Of a stretch of 32,549 nt of DNA, positions 22,580 to 31,283 are shown piece after piece. The translations under genes and the position numbers were made by a program. Source of the DNA: Phycisphaerae bacterium (GTDB lineage: Bacteria > Planctomycetota > Phycisphaerae > Phycisphaerales > SM1A02); NCBI GenBank assembly GCA_002711415.1, contig PARI01000026.1:1-32549 (forward strand), given 5' to 3'. Under the pieces are notes generated by a model, which did no database searches, was not told the DNA's origin, and worked only from the letters and a program-made list of their open reading frames with translations. The first letter of the stretch is position 1, and each line of letters opens with the position of its first letter.

Positions 22580-24226
22580 ATGGTGTCGATGCCCCTGATG
22601 CTCTGGCGATACATCCTGGTCGAGATATGCAAGGTCTTCATCCTGACCACCGCGATCCTCGTGGTCGTGATCGCCTTCGGCGCGGCCATCAAGCCCCTGG
22701 CCGAGAACCTCCTCGGCCCCTTGGATACCGCCAAGTACATCTTCCTCGCGACCATCCCGATGATGCAGTTTGCGCTGCCGTTCTCCATCGGGTTCGCCTG
22801 CACGCTGGTCATGCATCGGCTGGCCAGTGACAACGAGGTGCAGGCGATGCTTGCCAGCGGGCTGAGCTATTTCCGTATCATCGTTCCGGTGGGACTGCTC
22901 GGCCTCGTGCTGACCATCATCATGCTGCTGATGGTCAACACGATCATCCCGATGTTCTGGTTGAAGATGCAGGAGACCATCGCCAAGGACGCCTCTACGC
23001 TCTTCATCTCGACCATACAGGACGGGGAGGCGTTTCATCTCGGTAACACGCAGATCTACGCCGACGGGATCTACGAGATCGATGAATTCCCGGGCAACGG
23101 CGCCGATCGCCGATTCGTCCTCACCGGAGTGGCCGCGGTCGAACTGGACTCCGCCTCCAAGATGTCGACGGAATTCACGGCAGAGTACGCCACCGTGGAT
23201 CTCTACCAGCTGGAACGTGAGTCCATGCTGAAGCTGGCGATGGTCAACGCCACCATCTACCGGGGGGACGACCAGGCCCTGGTGTTCGTTCCCCAGGCCG
23301 AGCCCGCGGCCGTGGCCCTTGACGGCAGGTTCGAGCAGAAGCCGAAGTTCATGACCTTCAGTCAGCTGTTGAGCCTGCCTGCTCGCATGGAAGAGCTCGA
23401 ATTCGTTGCGCAAGCCCGACCGCCTCTGATCAGCACCTTGAAGTCCACCGTGCTCTGGGACTGCTTCGGTAAGAGCATCGAGTTGTCCGGACAGCTCGAA
23501 CTGGTTGATCCATCCGCCGATCGTCGGTACATCATCCATGCCGACAGGCTCGTCTCCGGCAGGCTCCTTCCGGCTGAGGGACAGCAGGTCCGGATCATCG
23601 AGTTCGAGAAGGGCAAGGCGATGCGAGAAGCCGACGCCCGGTCGGCGACTCTCATGCTCAGGTTCAACGCCAGTGACCGGCCGCGACTGGATCTCCGGGT
23701 CTCGGCCAGATCGGTCACGGACCTGAGGAATCCGGAGGCACCGGCGACCCGCTGGCCCGCCATCCTCACCAGGCTCATTCCAGTCGACTGCCCGGAGGTC
23801 GAGTACTCGAAACTGAGCAATGTCGAACTCATCGATGCGGCGACTGCACTCGACTTCGGCGAGTATGGTCCCGAGAAACTGACGGACAGGAGGATCCGTA
23901 CAGGCATCGGGACCCTCCAGAGGCTCATCGAGGAGGTCAAGGACGAGATCGTGGCCAGGTTGACCCAGCGAACCGCCATGTCGGTGACCGCGGTCCTGCT
24001 GGCGGTGATGGGAGCGCTGCTGGCGATCAGGTTCCGGCACGGTCAGCCACTGGTGATCTACATGATCGCGTTTCTTCCGGCGATCATCTCGATTCTCCTG
24101 ATCTCCAGCGGAGAGCAGTCGATCAAGAACAACTCGATCGTCATGGGCAGCATCATCATGTGGTCGGGCAACGCGTTCATGGGGTGCATCATCGTCTTCT
24201 CCTACTTCAAGCTGGCGAGGAACTGA
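22580..24226 (+). CDS. lptF: LptF/LptG-family permease with enlarged periplasmic domain
   Basis: A 548-residue permease of the YjgP/YjgQ family. In the LptB2FG transporter these subunits extract lipopolysaccharide from the inner membrane. Helices lie near residues 11-35, 52-80 and 98-122, and again near 468-485, 492-510 and 520-542, which is the family layout. The periplasmic part between them (about 125-460, ~335 residues) is roughly twice the usual size (family proteins are about 360 residues). It shows two beta-rich halves (about 158-240 and 318-395). Gene order with a second LptG-like gene 6 nt downstream supports the role. The ATG at 22580 has GGGA close by; ATG 22589 is possible. Confidence 0.86.
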   Translation: MVSMPLMLWRYILVEICKVFILTTAILVVVIAFGAAIKPLAENLLGPLDTAKYIFLATIPMMQFALPFSIGFACTLVMHRLASDNEVQAMLASGLSYFRIIVPVGLLGLVLTIIMLLMVNTIIPMFWLKMQETIAKDASTLFISTIQDGEAFHLGNTQIYADGIYEIDEFPGNGADRRFVLTGVAAVELDSASKMSTEFTAEYATVDLYQLERESMLKLAMVNATIYRGDDQALVFVPQAEPAAVALDGRFEQKPKFMTFSQLLSLPARMEELEFVAQARPPLISTLKSTVLWDCFGKSIELSGQLELVDPSADRRYIIHADRLVSGRLLPAEGQQVRIIEFEKGKAMREADARSATLMLRFNASDRPRLDLRVSARSVTDLRNPEAPATRWPAILTRLIPVDCPEVEYSKLSNVELIDAATALDFGEYGPEKLTDRRIRTGIGTLQRLIEEVKDEIVARLTQRTAMSVTAVLLAVMGALLAIRFRHGQPLVIYMIAFLPAIISILLISSGEQSIKNNSIVMGSIIMWSGNAFMGCIIVFSYFKLARN

Positions 24227-24232
24227 TTCGTC

Positions 24233-25360
24233 GTGCTGATCATCGACCGGTACATCATCACTCGATTTCTCGTGAACTTCGTCATCCTGTTCGCGCTGCT
24301 GTTCATCTTCGCCATCTCGATTGACGTGATCGTCCAGTTGGAGCGGTTCCTCGATGCTGCGGACGAGGCCGTCGAGCAGGGGCGATACCCGGGTCGGCTG
24401 ATCGGGTTTCTCGCAGCCATCATCGATTTCCACGGACCGAGACTCTTCCAGTTCTACGCCTACATGCTGGGCCTTCTCTGCGTCGGCGCGATGGGCTTCA
24501 CCCTTGCGCAGATGCATCGGAATCGTGAACTCGTGGCGATGCTCTCCGTGGGACTGAGCCTTGGCCGGGTCGCGATCGTGATCATGCTTGTCGCGGCCGG
24601 ATTGAACGTTCTCCAGATGATCAACCAGGAGGTCATGCTCCCGAAGCTGGCCCCGATGCTGATCCGAGAACACAGGGATATCCTCTCCAGGGGCATGAGC
24701 ACGTTCGAGGTGATGATGAGTCGCGACCAGGACGGGGACCTGCTCCTGGCCGATACGCTCGAACCGGAAACGGGCACGCTCAGCGAGGTGCTGATTCTCG
24801 AGCGGAACCCGCTCGGAACCGCCCAGCGTCGCATCACGGCTCCCAAGGCCACCTGGGATGACCAGTCCCAGTCATGGCAGCTTGAAAACGGCATCGCGAC
24901 CATACGGACCCAGTTGGACACCGAGGCCTCGATGGGGACCGTGGTCAGTCCTGTCGAGACCGTGACCGAGTGGAAGACCGACCTGAGTCCGAACGTGCTG
25001 ATCGTCAGGCAATCGGCCCAGTACGGTCAGATGCTGAGCCTGCGCCAGATCAAGAAGATCCGGCAGGAGGGCGGTGTCGACTCACGCCAGTTGAGCCGCT
25101 ACAGCTACTCCAGGCTTGCCGGGATACTGGTGAATCTCCTCGTACTCCTGATTGCGCTGCCATCATTCCTGCTGCGGGAGCCGTCGAACCTGCTGCACAG
25201 GAGCATCGTCTGCGCGGGCCTGGCCATCCCCATACTGCTGGGTTCGTTCCTCGGCATGACGATGGAGGTTCCCGGCCTCTCGGCCGGCCTCTCGGTGTTC
25301 CTTCCCGTCGCGATACTGATCCCCCTGGCCATCGGGCGACTCACGATGATCAGGACCTGA
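24233..25360 (+). CDS. lptG: LptG/LptF-family permease
   Basis: A 375-residue permease of normal family length, partner of the preceding gene. Three N-terminal helices (about 13-35, 67-90, 107-128) and three C-terminal helices (about 293-313, 320-343, 350-370) surround a periplasmic jelly-roll of about 145 residues (about 130-275). The usual family segment before helix 4, with LSLRQIKKIRQEGG then YSRLA, is seen. The start is GTG at 24233, with GAGGAA about 11 nt upstream inside the previous gene, 6 nt after that stop. It converges on the parvulin-like gene with a 3-nt gap. It should act in lipopolysaccharide transport. Confidence 0.9.
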   Translation: MLIIDRYIITRFLVNFVILFALLFIFAISIDVIVQLERFLDAADEAVEQGRYPGRLIGFLAAIIDFHGPRLFQFYAYMLGLLCVGAMGFTLAQMHRNRELVAMLSVGLSLGRVAIVIMLVAAGLNVLQMINQEVMLPKLAPMLIREHRDILSRGMSTFEVMMSRDQDGDLLLADTLEPETGTLSEVLILERNPLGTAQRRITAPKATWDDQSQSWQLENGIATIRTQLDTEASMGTVVSPVETVTEWKTDLSPNVLIVRQSAQYGQMLSLRQIKKIRQEGGVDSRQLSRYSYSRLAGILVNLLVLLIALPSFLLREPSNLLHRSIVCAGLAIPILLGSFLGMTMEVPGLSAGLSVFLPVAILIPLAIGRLTMIRT

Positions 25361-25363
25361 GGC

Positions 25364-26356
25364 TCACCTGTCCCGTGGTGAGATCCATGTCCTGCGGGTC
25401 GATTCATCAAAGATGGTGATGTCCGCCTGCTCGACCAGCTCGATCGCCTTCTGATCCATCAGGATCCGTTCCTGTCTCAGGCGGACCAGCCTGGCGAGGT
25501 CGTCGCGGACCTGTTCCATCGGGATTCCGCTGGGCGGGGCATGTTCCTGGCAGTAGATGATGATGTATCCGTCATCGATGAGGATTGGTCGGGACACCTC
25601 CTGCTCATCCAGCGTCCAGAGCGCCTCGCGGAAGGGCAGAGGCCAGCTTGGATCAAGTCGCGACGTGGGTTCGAGCAGTCCACCACGCTGGGCGCTGATG
25701 TCATTGGAGTACTCGACCGCCAGATCGCCGAAGCGTTCTCCCTGTTCCAGCCGATCGAGGAACTCCTCGCACTCGGCCAGGCTCGAGGTCGACATGATCC
25801 TGGCCTGCCGAGTCGGTCCGTGCAACTGGTCGTAGGCCTGCTCCAGCAGTTCCTCGTTCACCAGGACGTCCTCCGCGATCAACGCCCTCAAGGAGGCGTT
25901 CCTCCTCAGCAGCGACTCGAACCGGTGGGTTCCCAGTCCCTGGTCCCGTCTCAACTGCTTCAGCAGCCTGGCGGCCTCGTCAGCATCGTTGCTGAGTGAC
26001 TCCAGGACCAGGACCTGCTCCTGCTCGATCTGCTCGACATCGATCGCCCGGCCACGCGCAGCCAGTTCGCGTCCCAAGGCGCGATCCAGCACGAGCTCCT
26101 CGAGGGCGACCGCGCCACCCATCTCGACCAGTGATGGTTCCAGCTGTTGCATCGTGACCACGCGACCATCGACGGTCGCGATCAGCCGCTGCCGGGGCGG
26201 AGGTGTGTCGGTCGGACCGTTCGTGGTGGTGACGGATGAACCCGTCACGGTCCCCGGCTGGCTGGTCGAGCATCCAGCGGCCACGACCGAAGCCAGTGCC
26301 AGCACCAGCGATCGACTTGCCTTGCCGAGGGTGTAGAGTATGAAGGGACGGATCAT
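25364..26356 (-). CDS. Parvulin-like (SurA/PrsA type) periplasmic lipoprotein
   Basis: A 330-residue lipoprotein with leader ending VVAAGC (C29). After a Ser/Thr/Pro-rich linker (30-55), residues about 58-175 form a helical SurA/PrsA-type chaperone part (IATVDGRVVTMQQLEPS). Residues about 186-272 are a parvulin-like domain: F-x-D-L-A-x-x-x-S (F209-S217), GG (225-226) and FREALWTLDEQEVSRPILIDDGYIIIY. The His usually found in the opening strand (HILV) reads RIMS, and the C-terminal GYHII reads GYIII. Isomerase activity is therefore doubtful and a chaperone role is more likely. The ATG at 26356 gives the lipoprotein leader. It is divergent from the zinc-ribbon gene with only 52 nt between. Confidence 0.83.
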   Translation of the reverse strand: MIRPFILYTLGKASRSLVLALASVVAAGCSTSQPGTVTGSSVTTTNGPTDTPPPRQRLIATVDGRVVTMQQLEPSLVEMGGAVALEELVLDRALGRELAARGRAIDVEQIEQEQVLVLESLSNDADEAARLLKQLRRDQGLGTHRFESLLRRNASLRALIAEDVLVNEELLEQAYDQLHGPTRQARIMSTSSLAECEEFLDRLEQGERFGDLAVEYSNDISAQRGGLLEPTSRLDPSWPLPFREALWTLDEQEVSRPILIDDGYIIIYCQEHAPPSGIPMEQVRDDLARLVRLRQERILMDQKAIELVEQADITIFDESTRRTWISPRDR

Positions 26357-26408
26357 TGCCACAGCATGATCCCCGTCCGGTTGCTGTTGTCAATCCTCGG
26401 AGGCCTTG

Positions 26409-27584
26409 ATGGCGAAAACCAGGATCTTCATCTGCCCGTATTGCGCCACGACCCAGCCGGAGGCCGAGCAGTGCAGCCACTGTGGCAACGGGCTTTCCAG
26501 GCTCTCCAGGCAGGCCGTGCATAACGCGATGGGGCCATGGTTCATCCACCACGAGCAGTTCCAGGCGCTGCCGGGCATCTCGTACGAGTTGGTGGTGTCG
26601 ATGGCCCAGCGAGGACTGATCGATCGGTACACCATTCTCCGAGGCCCGACGACCAGGCAGTTCTGGACCGTGGCACGACGAGTTCCTGGCGTGGCTCACC
26701 TCGTCGGCTACTGCCATGCCTGCGATGCTTCAATCCAGGTCGGCAGCACGCAATGCCCCACCTGCGGGATCAGCTTCGACCAGTCCGGGCAGAGGGATCA
26801 ACTGGGACTGCCCGAGAGCAAGCCGCTGCCGATGGAGGTCAGTCACATCGAGCTGGAGGCGATCGAATGCCTGCTGGGCAACTTCGCGGGCAACAGGGAG
26901 CACCAGGGGCGAAGACGCCTCTCGAGCTTCGCTCCGGACAGCCAGTTGAGGTCACCTGCACCTGCTGGCATGCATGGCACCACCCATGCCCATCCGGCCC
27001 CGGCTTCCGGGCAGTCCAATCCCACGGTCGACGTGGTCGAGGCCAGCAGGCGGACGATGCTGGCACGACAGTCGATCGTGATCAGTCGGCTTCGTGCAGT
27101 CATCATCATCCTTGGACTTGCCTGCGTCGGGCTGATACTCGTCCTGGTCGTTCAAACCCGTTCTCAAGATCAGGACAGCGGTGATCATGCCTCGAGCGAG
27201 CCTGTCATCTCCGAGCAGCCGGCACCACCCCTGGATGAACAGGCGCCACCTCCACAAGCAGGAGAGGTCCTGACGCAGCCGCCATCAGCACAGCCGCCCC
27301 CACCTGAATCCGAAGCGGTCCAACGGGTCCCTGAACCGGAGGATCCCAGCCCCGTGATCCCACCTGTCATGGAGAAGGCCATCGCCACCTTCAGGCAGTC
27401 TCGCGATGCCCAGTTGCCTCCACGAAGACGATTGGAACTCCTGGAGGAGTCGGAGACCCTCTTCGCGCAGGTGCAGGCCGAGGCCAGCAGCCAGCAGACA
27501 CTTGATCAAGTGGCGACCTACCTCGAGCAGTTGCGTCGAGAGGTTCGTCGAATCAGGAGCGAGCTCTTTCTCCAGGACTCCTGA
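26409..27584 (+). CDS. Double zinc-ribbon membrane protein with GYF-like segment and Pro-rich stalk
   Basis: A 391-residue protein of unknown function. Two zinc-ribbon pairs are seen: C9/C12 with C22/C25, and C102/C105 with C116/C119. Between them residues about 43-100 (GPWFI, LVVSMAQRGLID, TILRGPTTRQFW) resemble a GYF_2-type domain. A membrane helix lies at about 229-249, followed by a Pro/Glu-rich stalk (about 260-325) and a charged helical C-terminus (about 335-391). The N-terminal half is probably cytoplasmic and the stalk periplasmic. The ATG at 26409 has GGAGG 7 nt upstream. Its stop is 2 nt from that of the convergent membrane gene. I cannot name a role. Confidence 0.75.
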   Translation: MAKTRIFICPYCATTQPEAEQCSHCGNGLSRLSRQAVHNAMGPWFIHHEQFQALPGISYELVVSMAQRGLIDRYTILRGPTTRQFWTVARRVPGVAHLVGYCHACDASIQVGSTQCPTCGISFDQSGQRDQLGLPESKPLPMEVSHIELEAIECLLGNFAGNREHQGRRRLSSFAPDSQLRSPAPAGMHGTTHAHPAPASGQSNPTVDVVEASRRTMLARQSIVISRLRAVIIILGLACVGLILVLVVQTRSQDQDSGDHASSEPVISEQPAPPLDEQAPPPQAGEVLTQPPSAQPPPPESEAVQRVPEPEDPSPVIPPVMEKAIATFRQSRDAQLPPRRRLELLEESETLFAQVQAEASSQQTLDQVATYLEQLRREVRRIRSELFLQDS

Positions 27585-27586
27585 GT

Positions 27587-29761
27587 TCATCCCGCTGTTG
27601 GTGGTGGTGAGCCAGCGGTGTCGCGTGAAGGCAGGTCAAGGAGAATCGAGCCATCCGAGAACCGCATCCTCACCGGGAGGCCTTCAAGCAGCAGATCCAG
27701 CCGCTGAACCGTCAAGTTCGGATCAAGCCAGCCCGATGTTCGCCATCGTTCCAGTTCGCTCGGCATGACCAGCAGCAGTTGATGGCCGTGATCCCGCAGG
27801 GCCTGGACCCATGCTTCCGGATCATCAGGTGACTGGCTCATCGCCTCGGACAGGATGCCTCGGTCCCAGACCGTTCGATACTCCAGTCGGTTCGTGTAGT
27901 AGTAGGGCGTCGCCATCCCGATGGCATAGACCGATTCCTCCGGCCACACGATGTTCAATGCCGTGATCGGGTGCTTCATGAACTCCCGTCGCATCACGTC
28001 CGGCTCTCCCTCCTGAAGATACTTCTGGCGGTACAGTCGAGTCGACAGAAGCGGTGTGCCTCCGGCCATCTGTGCGGCGGCACCGATGTTCATCGGTGGT
28101 GCACCGGCAACCATGAGAATCCACCCAGGAACAAGGCAGCCAGCCAGCAGGATGAACCCCACAAGCAGCCGGCCGACCTGGCCCGGTCCGTTCCTGAAGA
28201 TCGAGGCGACCAGGCATGTCCCGGCCAGTGAGCCGACCACCGCCGTCGGAAGGAGGAAGCGGCTCTGAAGATGTGTGAAGAACATCCAGAAGGCGACCTG
28301 CACGAGCAGCGTCAGGCCGAGGACCATGGCCAGCCGTCGGGTTCTGGCTTCACACAGTCCGGCCACGATTCCCGCGATCGTGATCACGGGGATGAACGAC
28401 CACTGGGCGGCCAAAGGATGGGCTGGTCCGCTCTGGGTACCGATGCCGTAGATGAACCACTGGTCCCAGAGACTCCGGATTCTCATGCCAAGGCCTGCAG
28501 TTGCCGAGTGGCCCGCTTCCCAGGCATCCACCTGGGTCTGGTCCCAGTGGCCCGAGCCGAACACCCCGGCAAGGAATGGAAAGACCGGGTTTCCAGTCAC
28601 CAGCAGATTCCCAATCAGCCATGGACTGATCATGGCCAGGCCACATCCTGCGGCGGCCAGGAGCGAGACCATCGCCACCACCGGGCGTCTGCTCCAGAGA
28701 ACCATGAGCAGGATCAGTGGAAGCATGACCATGCCCAGGGCGGTCGCCTTGGCCAGGACCGCGCCGCCGCACAGGATGCCGATCGCAGCGCCGGTCTTGA
28801 CGGGTCGTTCGCGCAGGAGTTCCGGCCCGACAAGAACCAGCAGGCAGCAGGCGAGCATCAGCAGTACCGGCATGCCCGTGTATGCCATCGACCCGACGAT
28901 CACCACCCACGGTGTGCTGACCAGGAGAATGCCCGCCACGACGGCGATGTTGGCCAGCCCTGCGCGCTGTGCAACGGCGACGACCGTCCATCCAGTTGCG
29001 ATGACCATCATGGCCTGCAGGCACTGGACCGCGGTGGAACTCTGGATCGGATCCTGCACGAGCACCGCCAGGTGCAGGCTCGTCGCCTCGACGCCTGACG
29101 GCAGGTGACTGTAGACGTTGTGCTGCAGTGGAGTGATGGCCCCGTTGAGGAACCACTCCGCAGGCAGTTGGAGGTGGTAGCTCAGCGCATCGTACCCGGC
29201 GAACTCGCTCTGCCAGAGCCAGCCCGGTGCACTGGCCGCCGCCACCAGCAGCACGGCGATCGCCGGAACCGACACCAGTGCCAGTGGATCGATGCTGCCC
29301 CCGCCCAGGCGAGGCCTGGTCAGTCGTCTCACCGAGATGATCGCCATCATGCAACCGACGACCAGCAGCAGCCATGCAAAGACGCCCTTGCCTGCGGTCA
29401 GCACGCCGACAGATCCGAGCAGCAGGTCCATGAACATTCCAAGGCCCACACCCATGCCCAGTTGCATGGTCAGGGACATGGTCAGGTTCTCATGCTTGAC
29501 CAGTGCCGCCCTGAGCGGCCAGCCGAACCCGAACGCCATGAGCATCCACAGCAGAGCGGGTGGGATTCCCTGGGCCAGTGCGAACACGGCCGGAATGAAC
29601 GTGCTGGATATCCCGCCCCCCGTCCACGTGCACAGGTAGGCCACGACCAGGATCGTCAGGAACGCCCCGGCCCCCAGGATCACGATGGCGGCAGGGCCGT
29701 TGGATGACTGTCCGGGGGAGGGCTCCCGGGAAGTCTGGTCGGTTTGGCCCGGTGTTTGCAT
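27587..29761 (-). CDS. Large polytopic membrane protein, GT-C glycosyltransferase-like
   Basis: A 724-residue protein with about 12-14 hydrophobic helices, beginning near residue 25, and a hydrophilic C-terminal part of about 150 residues (from about 570). After helix 5, residues 187-220 show AGYDALSYHLQLPAEWFLNG and YSHLP, the pattern of the first external loop of GT-C enzymes that use polyprenyl-phosphate sugars (D191, H196). The loop NLLVTGNPVFPFL also fits such proteins. The donor and acceptor are unknown. The ATG at 29761 lies two codons inside a possible GTG start, and no clear ribosome site is visible. It is divergent from flgI with only 41 nt between. Confidence 0.72.
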   Translation of the reverse strand: MQTPGQTDQTSREPSPGQSSNGPAAIVILGAGAFLTILVVAYLCTWTGGGISSTFIPAVFALAQGIPPALLWMLMAFGFGWPLRAALVKHENLTMSLTMQLGMGVGLGMFMDLLLGSVGVLTAGKGVFAWLLLVVGCMMAIISVRRLTRPRLGGGSIDPLALVSVPAIAVLLVAAASAPGWLWQSEFAGYDALSYHLQLPAEWFLNGAITPLQHNVYSHLPSGVEATSLHLAVLVQDPIQSSTAVQCLQAMMVIATGWTVVAVAQRAGLANIAVVAGILLVSTPWVVIVGSMAYTGMPVLLMLACCLLVLVGPELLRERPVKTGAAIGILCGGAVLAKATALGMVMLPLILLMVLWSRRPVVAMVSLLAAAGCGLAMISPWLIGNLLVTGNPVFPFLAGVFGSGHWDQTQVDAWEAGHSATAGLGMRIRSLWDQWFIYGIGTQSGPAHPLAAQWSFIPVITIAGIVAGLCEARTRRLAMVLGLTLLVQVAFWMFFTHLQSRFLLPTAVVGSLAGTCLVASIFRNGPGQVGRLLVGFILLAGCLVPGWILMVAGAPPMNIGAAAQMAGGTPLLSTRLYRQKYLQEGEPDVMRREFMKHPITALNIVWPEESVYAIGMATPYYYTNRLEYRTVWDRGILSEAMSQSPDDPEAWVQALRDHGHQLLLVMPSELERWRTSGWLDPNLTVQRLDLLLEGLPVRMRFSDGSILLDLPSRDTAGSPPPTAG

Positions 29762-29802
29762 GTTCACGATGTGAGTCTATTGCAAGGACAGGAGGTCCGC
29801 AC

Positions 29803-30897
29803 ATGAGTGGCTCTGACATGATCAAGACTGCGCTGATGATGGTCCTGGTGGTCCAGGCGAGCGCAAGTTATGCCTATTCAGCCTCGATCCAGGACCTGGT
29901 CCGGATCAAGGGTCTCGAGGACAACACCGTGATGGGCCTGGGCCTCGTCACGGGGCTGGACGGGACTGGTGATACGTCCAGGGATTCATTCATCGCCGCC
30001 AGGCCCTACGCGGAACTGCTGAGGAACCTCGGCAACCCGATCGGCAGCCTGGAGGAGCTCGAGGATGCCGACTCCTTCGCCCTGGTTCGAGTCAGCATGG
30101 AGATCCCAGCCGGTTCCCGTGAAGGCGACCGGTACGACATCACGGTCAGCACGATGTTCAACGCCACGAGTCTGGCTGGTGGGGAACTGGTCGTCTCGCT
30201 GTTGCGGCTTCCGGTCAAGGGCGGCCTGCAGATGGCTCCACTGGCGATGGGCTCCGGCACGATCCAGCTCCAGGGTGAGAATCCCAGGACCGGCGTCGTC
30301 CGGTCTGGTGGACAGATGCTCCAGTCGATCCAGCCCCAGGTCATGGACGATGCCGGGCGGATCCAGCTGGTCCTGCACCAGGAGTTCGCCGTCTTCACGG
30401 TCGCGCAGACCCTCAGCTCGATCATCAATGACGAGTTCGGTTTCCTCGGACACGATTCACTGGCCAGGGTGATCGATCCGAAGACGATCCAGGTCATGGT
30501 TCCCGAGCGGATGAGACGGGATCCGTCGAAGTTCATCTCATCGTTGATGGGACTGCATGTTGACGAGACCCTGCTTCGAACGCCTGCGAGGATCGTGATC
30601 AACGAGGCCGAGGGTGTCATCGTGGCGACTGAGAACGTCCAGATCAAGCCCGTTGCGATCGCGGCCGCCGGTCTCCAGATCACCAGCATCACGCCGAAGA
30701 TGATACCCACGCCGATGAACCCGGAGCTCAACGTCAGCCGATGGGCCGGCGTGAGCACGAGCGAGCCCATGTCCACGAGCCTGATCGACCTGCTCTCGGC
30801 GCTGGACCAGCTTGACGTGCCCGTGTCCGACCAGATCGACATCATCTACGAGCTTCGGCGCAGCGGAGCCCTTGCAGCGGAGATCATCAGCCGATGA
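29803..30897 (+). CDS. flgI: Flagellar P-ring protein FlgI
   Basis: A 364-residue exported protein, the usual family size, forming the periplasmic P-ring around the flagellar rod. A signal peptide (about 1-30, ending YAYSA) leads to IQDLVRIKGLEDNTVMGLGL and VTGLDGTGD, the family signature. LVVSLLRLPVKGG, RIVINEAEGVI and the closing LDVPVSDQIDIIYELRRSG also match. The ATG at 29803 has AGGAGG at 9 nt; a start at 29704 would overlap the divergent gene. Its stop overlaps the next ATG in ATGA (30894-30897). It implies an outer-membrane flagellum with peptidoglycan. Confidence 0.97.
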   Translation: MSGSDMIKTALMMVLVVQASASYAYSASIQDLVRIKGLEDNTVMGLGLVTGLDGTGDTSRDSFIAARPYAELLRNLGNPIGSLEELEDADSFALVRVSMEIPAGSREGDRYDITVSTMFNATSLAGGELVVSLLRLPVKGGLQMAPLAMGSGTIQLQGENPRTGVVRSGGQMLQSIQPQVMDDAGRIQLVLHQEFAVFTVAQTLSSIINDEFGFLGHDSLARVIDPKTIQVMVPERMRRDPSKFISSLMGLHVDETLLRTPARIVINEAEGVIVATENVQIKPVAIAAAGLQITSITPKMIPTPMNPELNVSRWAGVSTSEPMSTSLIDLLSALDQLDVPVSDQIDIIYELRRSGALAAEIISR

Positions 30898-31283
30898 GCA
30901 GCCTATCGATCGACACGAGCGCCCTGCACTCGATGGTCCCGCGACTGCCCGTCGAACCAGTCGGTGGTTCGGTCGACGATCGTTTTGAATCAATGCTCGG
31001 TCGCATGCAGGAGCAGTCCTCCACGGAGAGTGCCCGGCGAATGGAGATCTTCCGGGAGGCCGCCTGCGACCTGGTCAGCTCGGCCTTCGTGATGCCCGTG
31101 CTCGCATCGATCCGGGAGCAGTCACAGGCGGCGGAACCCTTCAAGCCCGGCATCGCCCAGAAGAGGCTCGGCCCGGTGCTTGACCAGTATCTCTCGGACA
31201 AGATCGTCCGTGGCGGCAACATGGACCTGGTCGACACCATCGCACGCAAGTTCGAGCAGTCCCTTGGATCGAGGCAGGAATGA
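30894..31283 (+). CDS. flgJ: Rod-binding FlgJ N-terminal domain protein
   Basis: A 129-residue protein matching only the rod-binding half of FlgJ. Residues about 56-125 show AACDLVSSAFVMPVLASI, then PVLDQYLSDKIVRGGNMDL, which follow the FlgJ pattern of 'a..le..Fl..ll..m', then 'y...ld..la..ia..gglGla'. The peptidoglycan-hydrolase half of enteric FlgJ is absent, so a separate hydrolase is needed to open the wall for the rod. It overlaps flgI and flgN by ATGA at both ends. Position in a flgI-flgJ-flgN-flgK run supports the call. Confidence 0.8.
   Translation: MSSLSIDTSALHSMVPRLPVEPVGGSVDDRFESMLGRMQEQSSTESARRMEIFREAACDLVSSAFVMPVLASIREQSQAAEPFKPGIAQKRLGPVLDQYLSDKIVRGGNMDLVDTIARKFEQSLGSRQE

Noticed and set aside
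22499-24673. Long open frame on the minus strand (about 724 codons) across both Lpt permease genes
   Set aside because: It is antisense to two clear membrane proteins, is very rich in His, Asp, Arg and Gln, and has no family motif. High GC and codon bias commonly keep antisense frames open.
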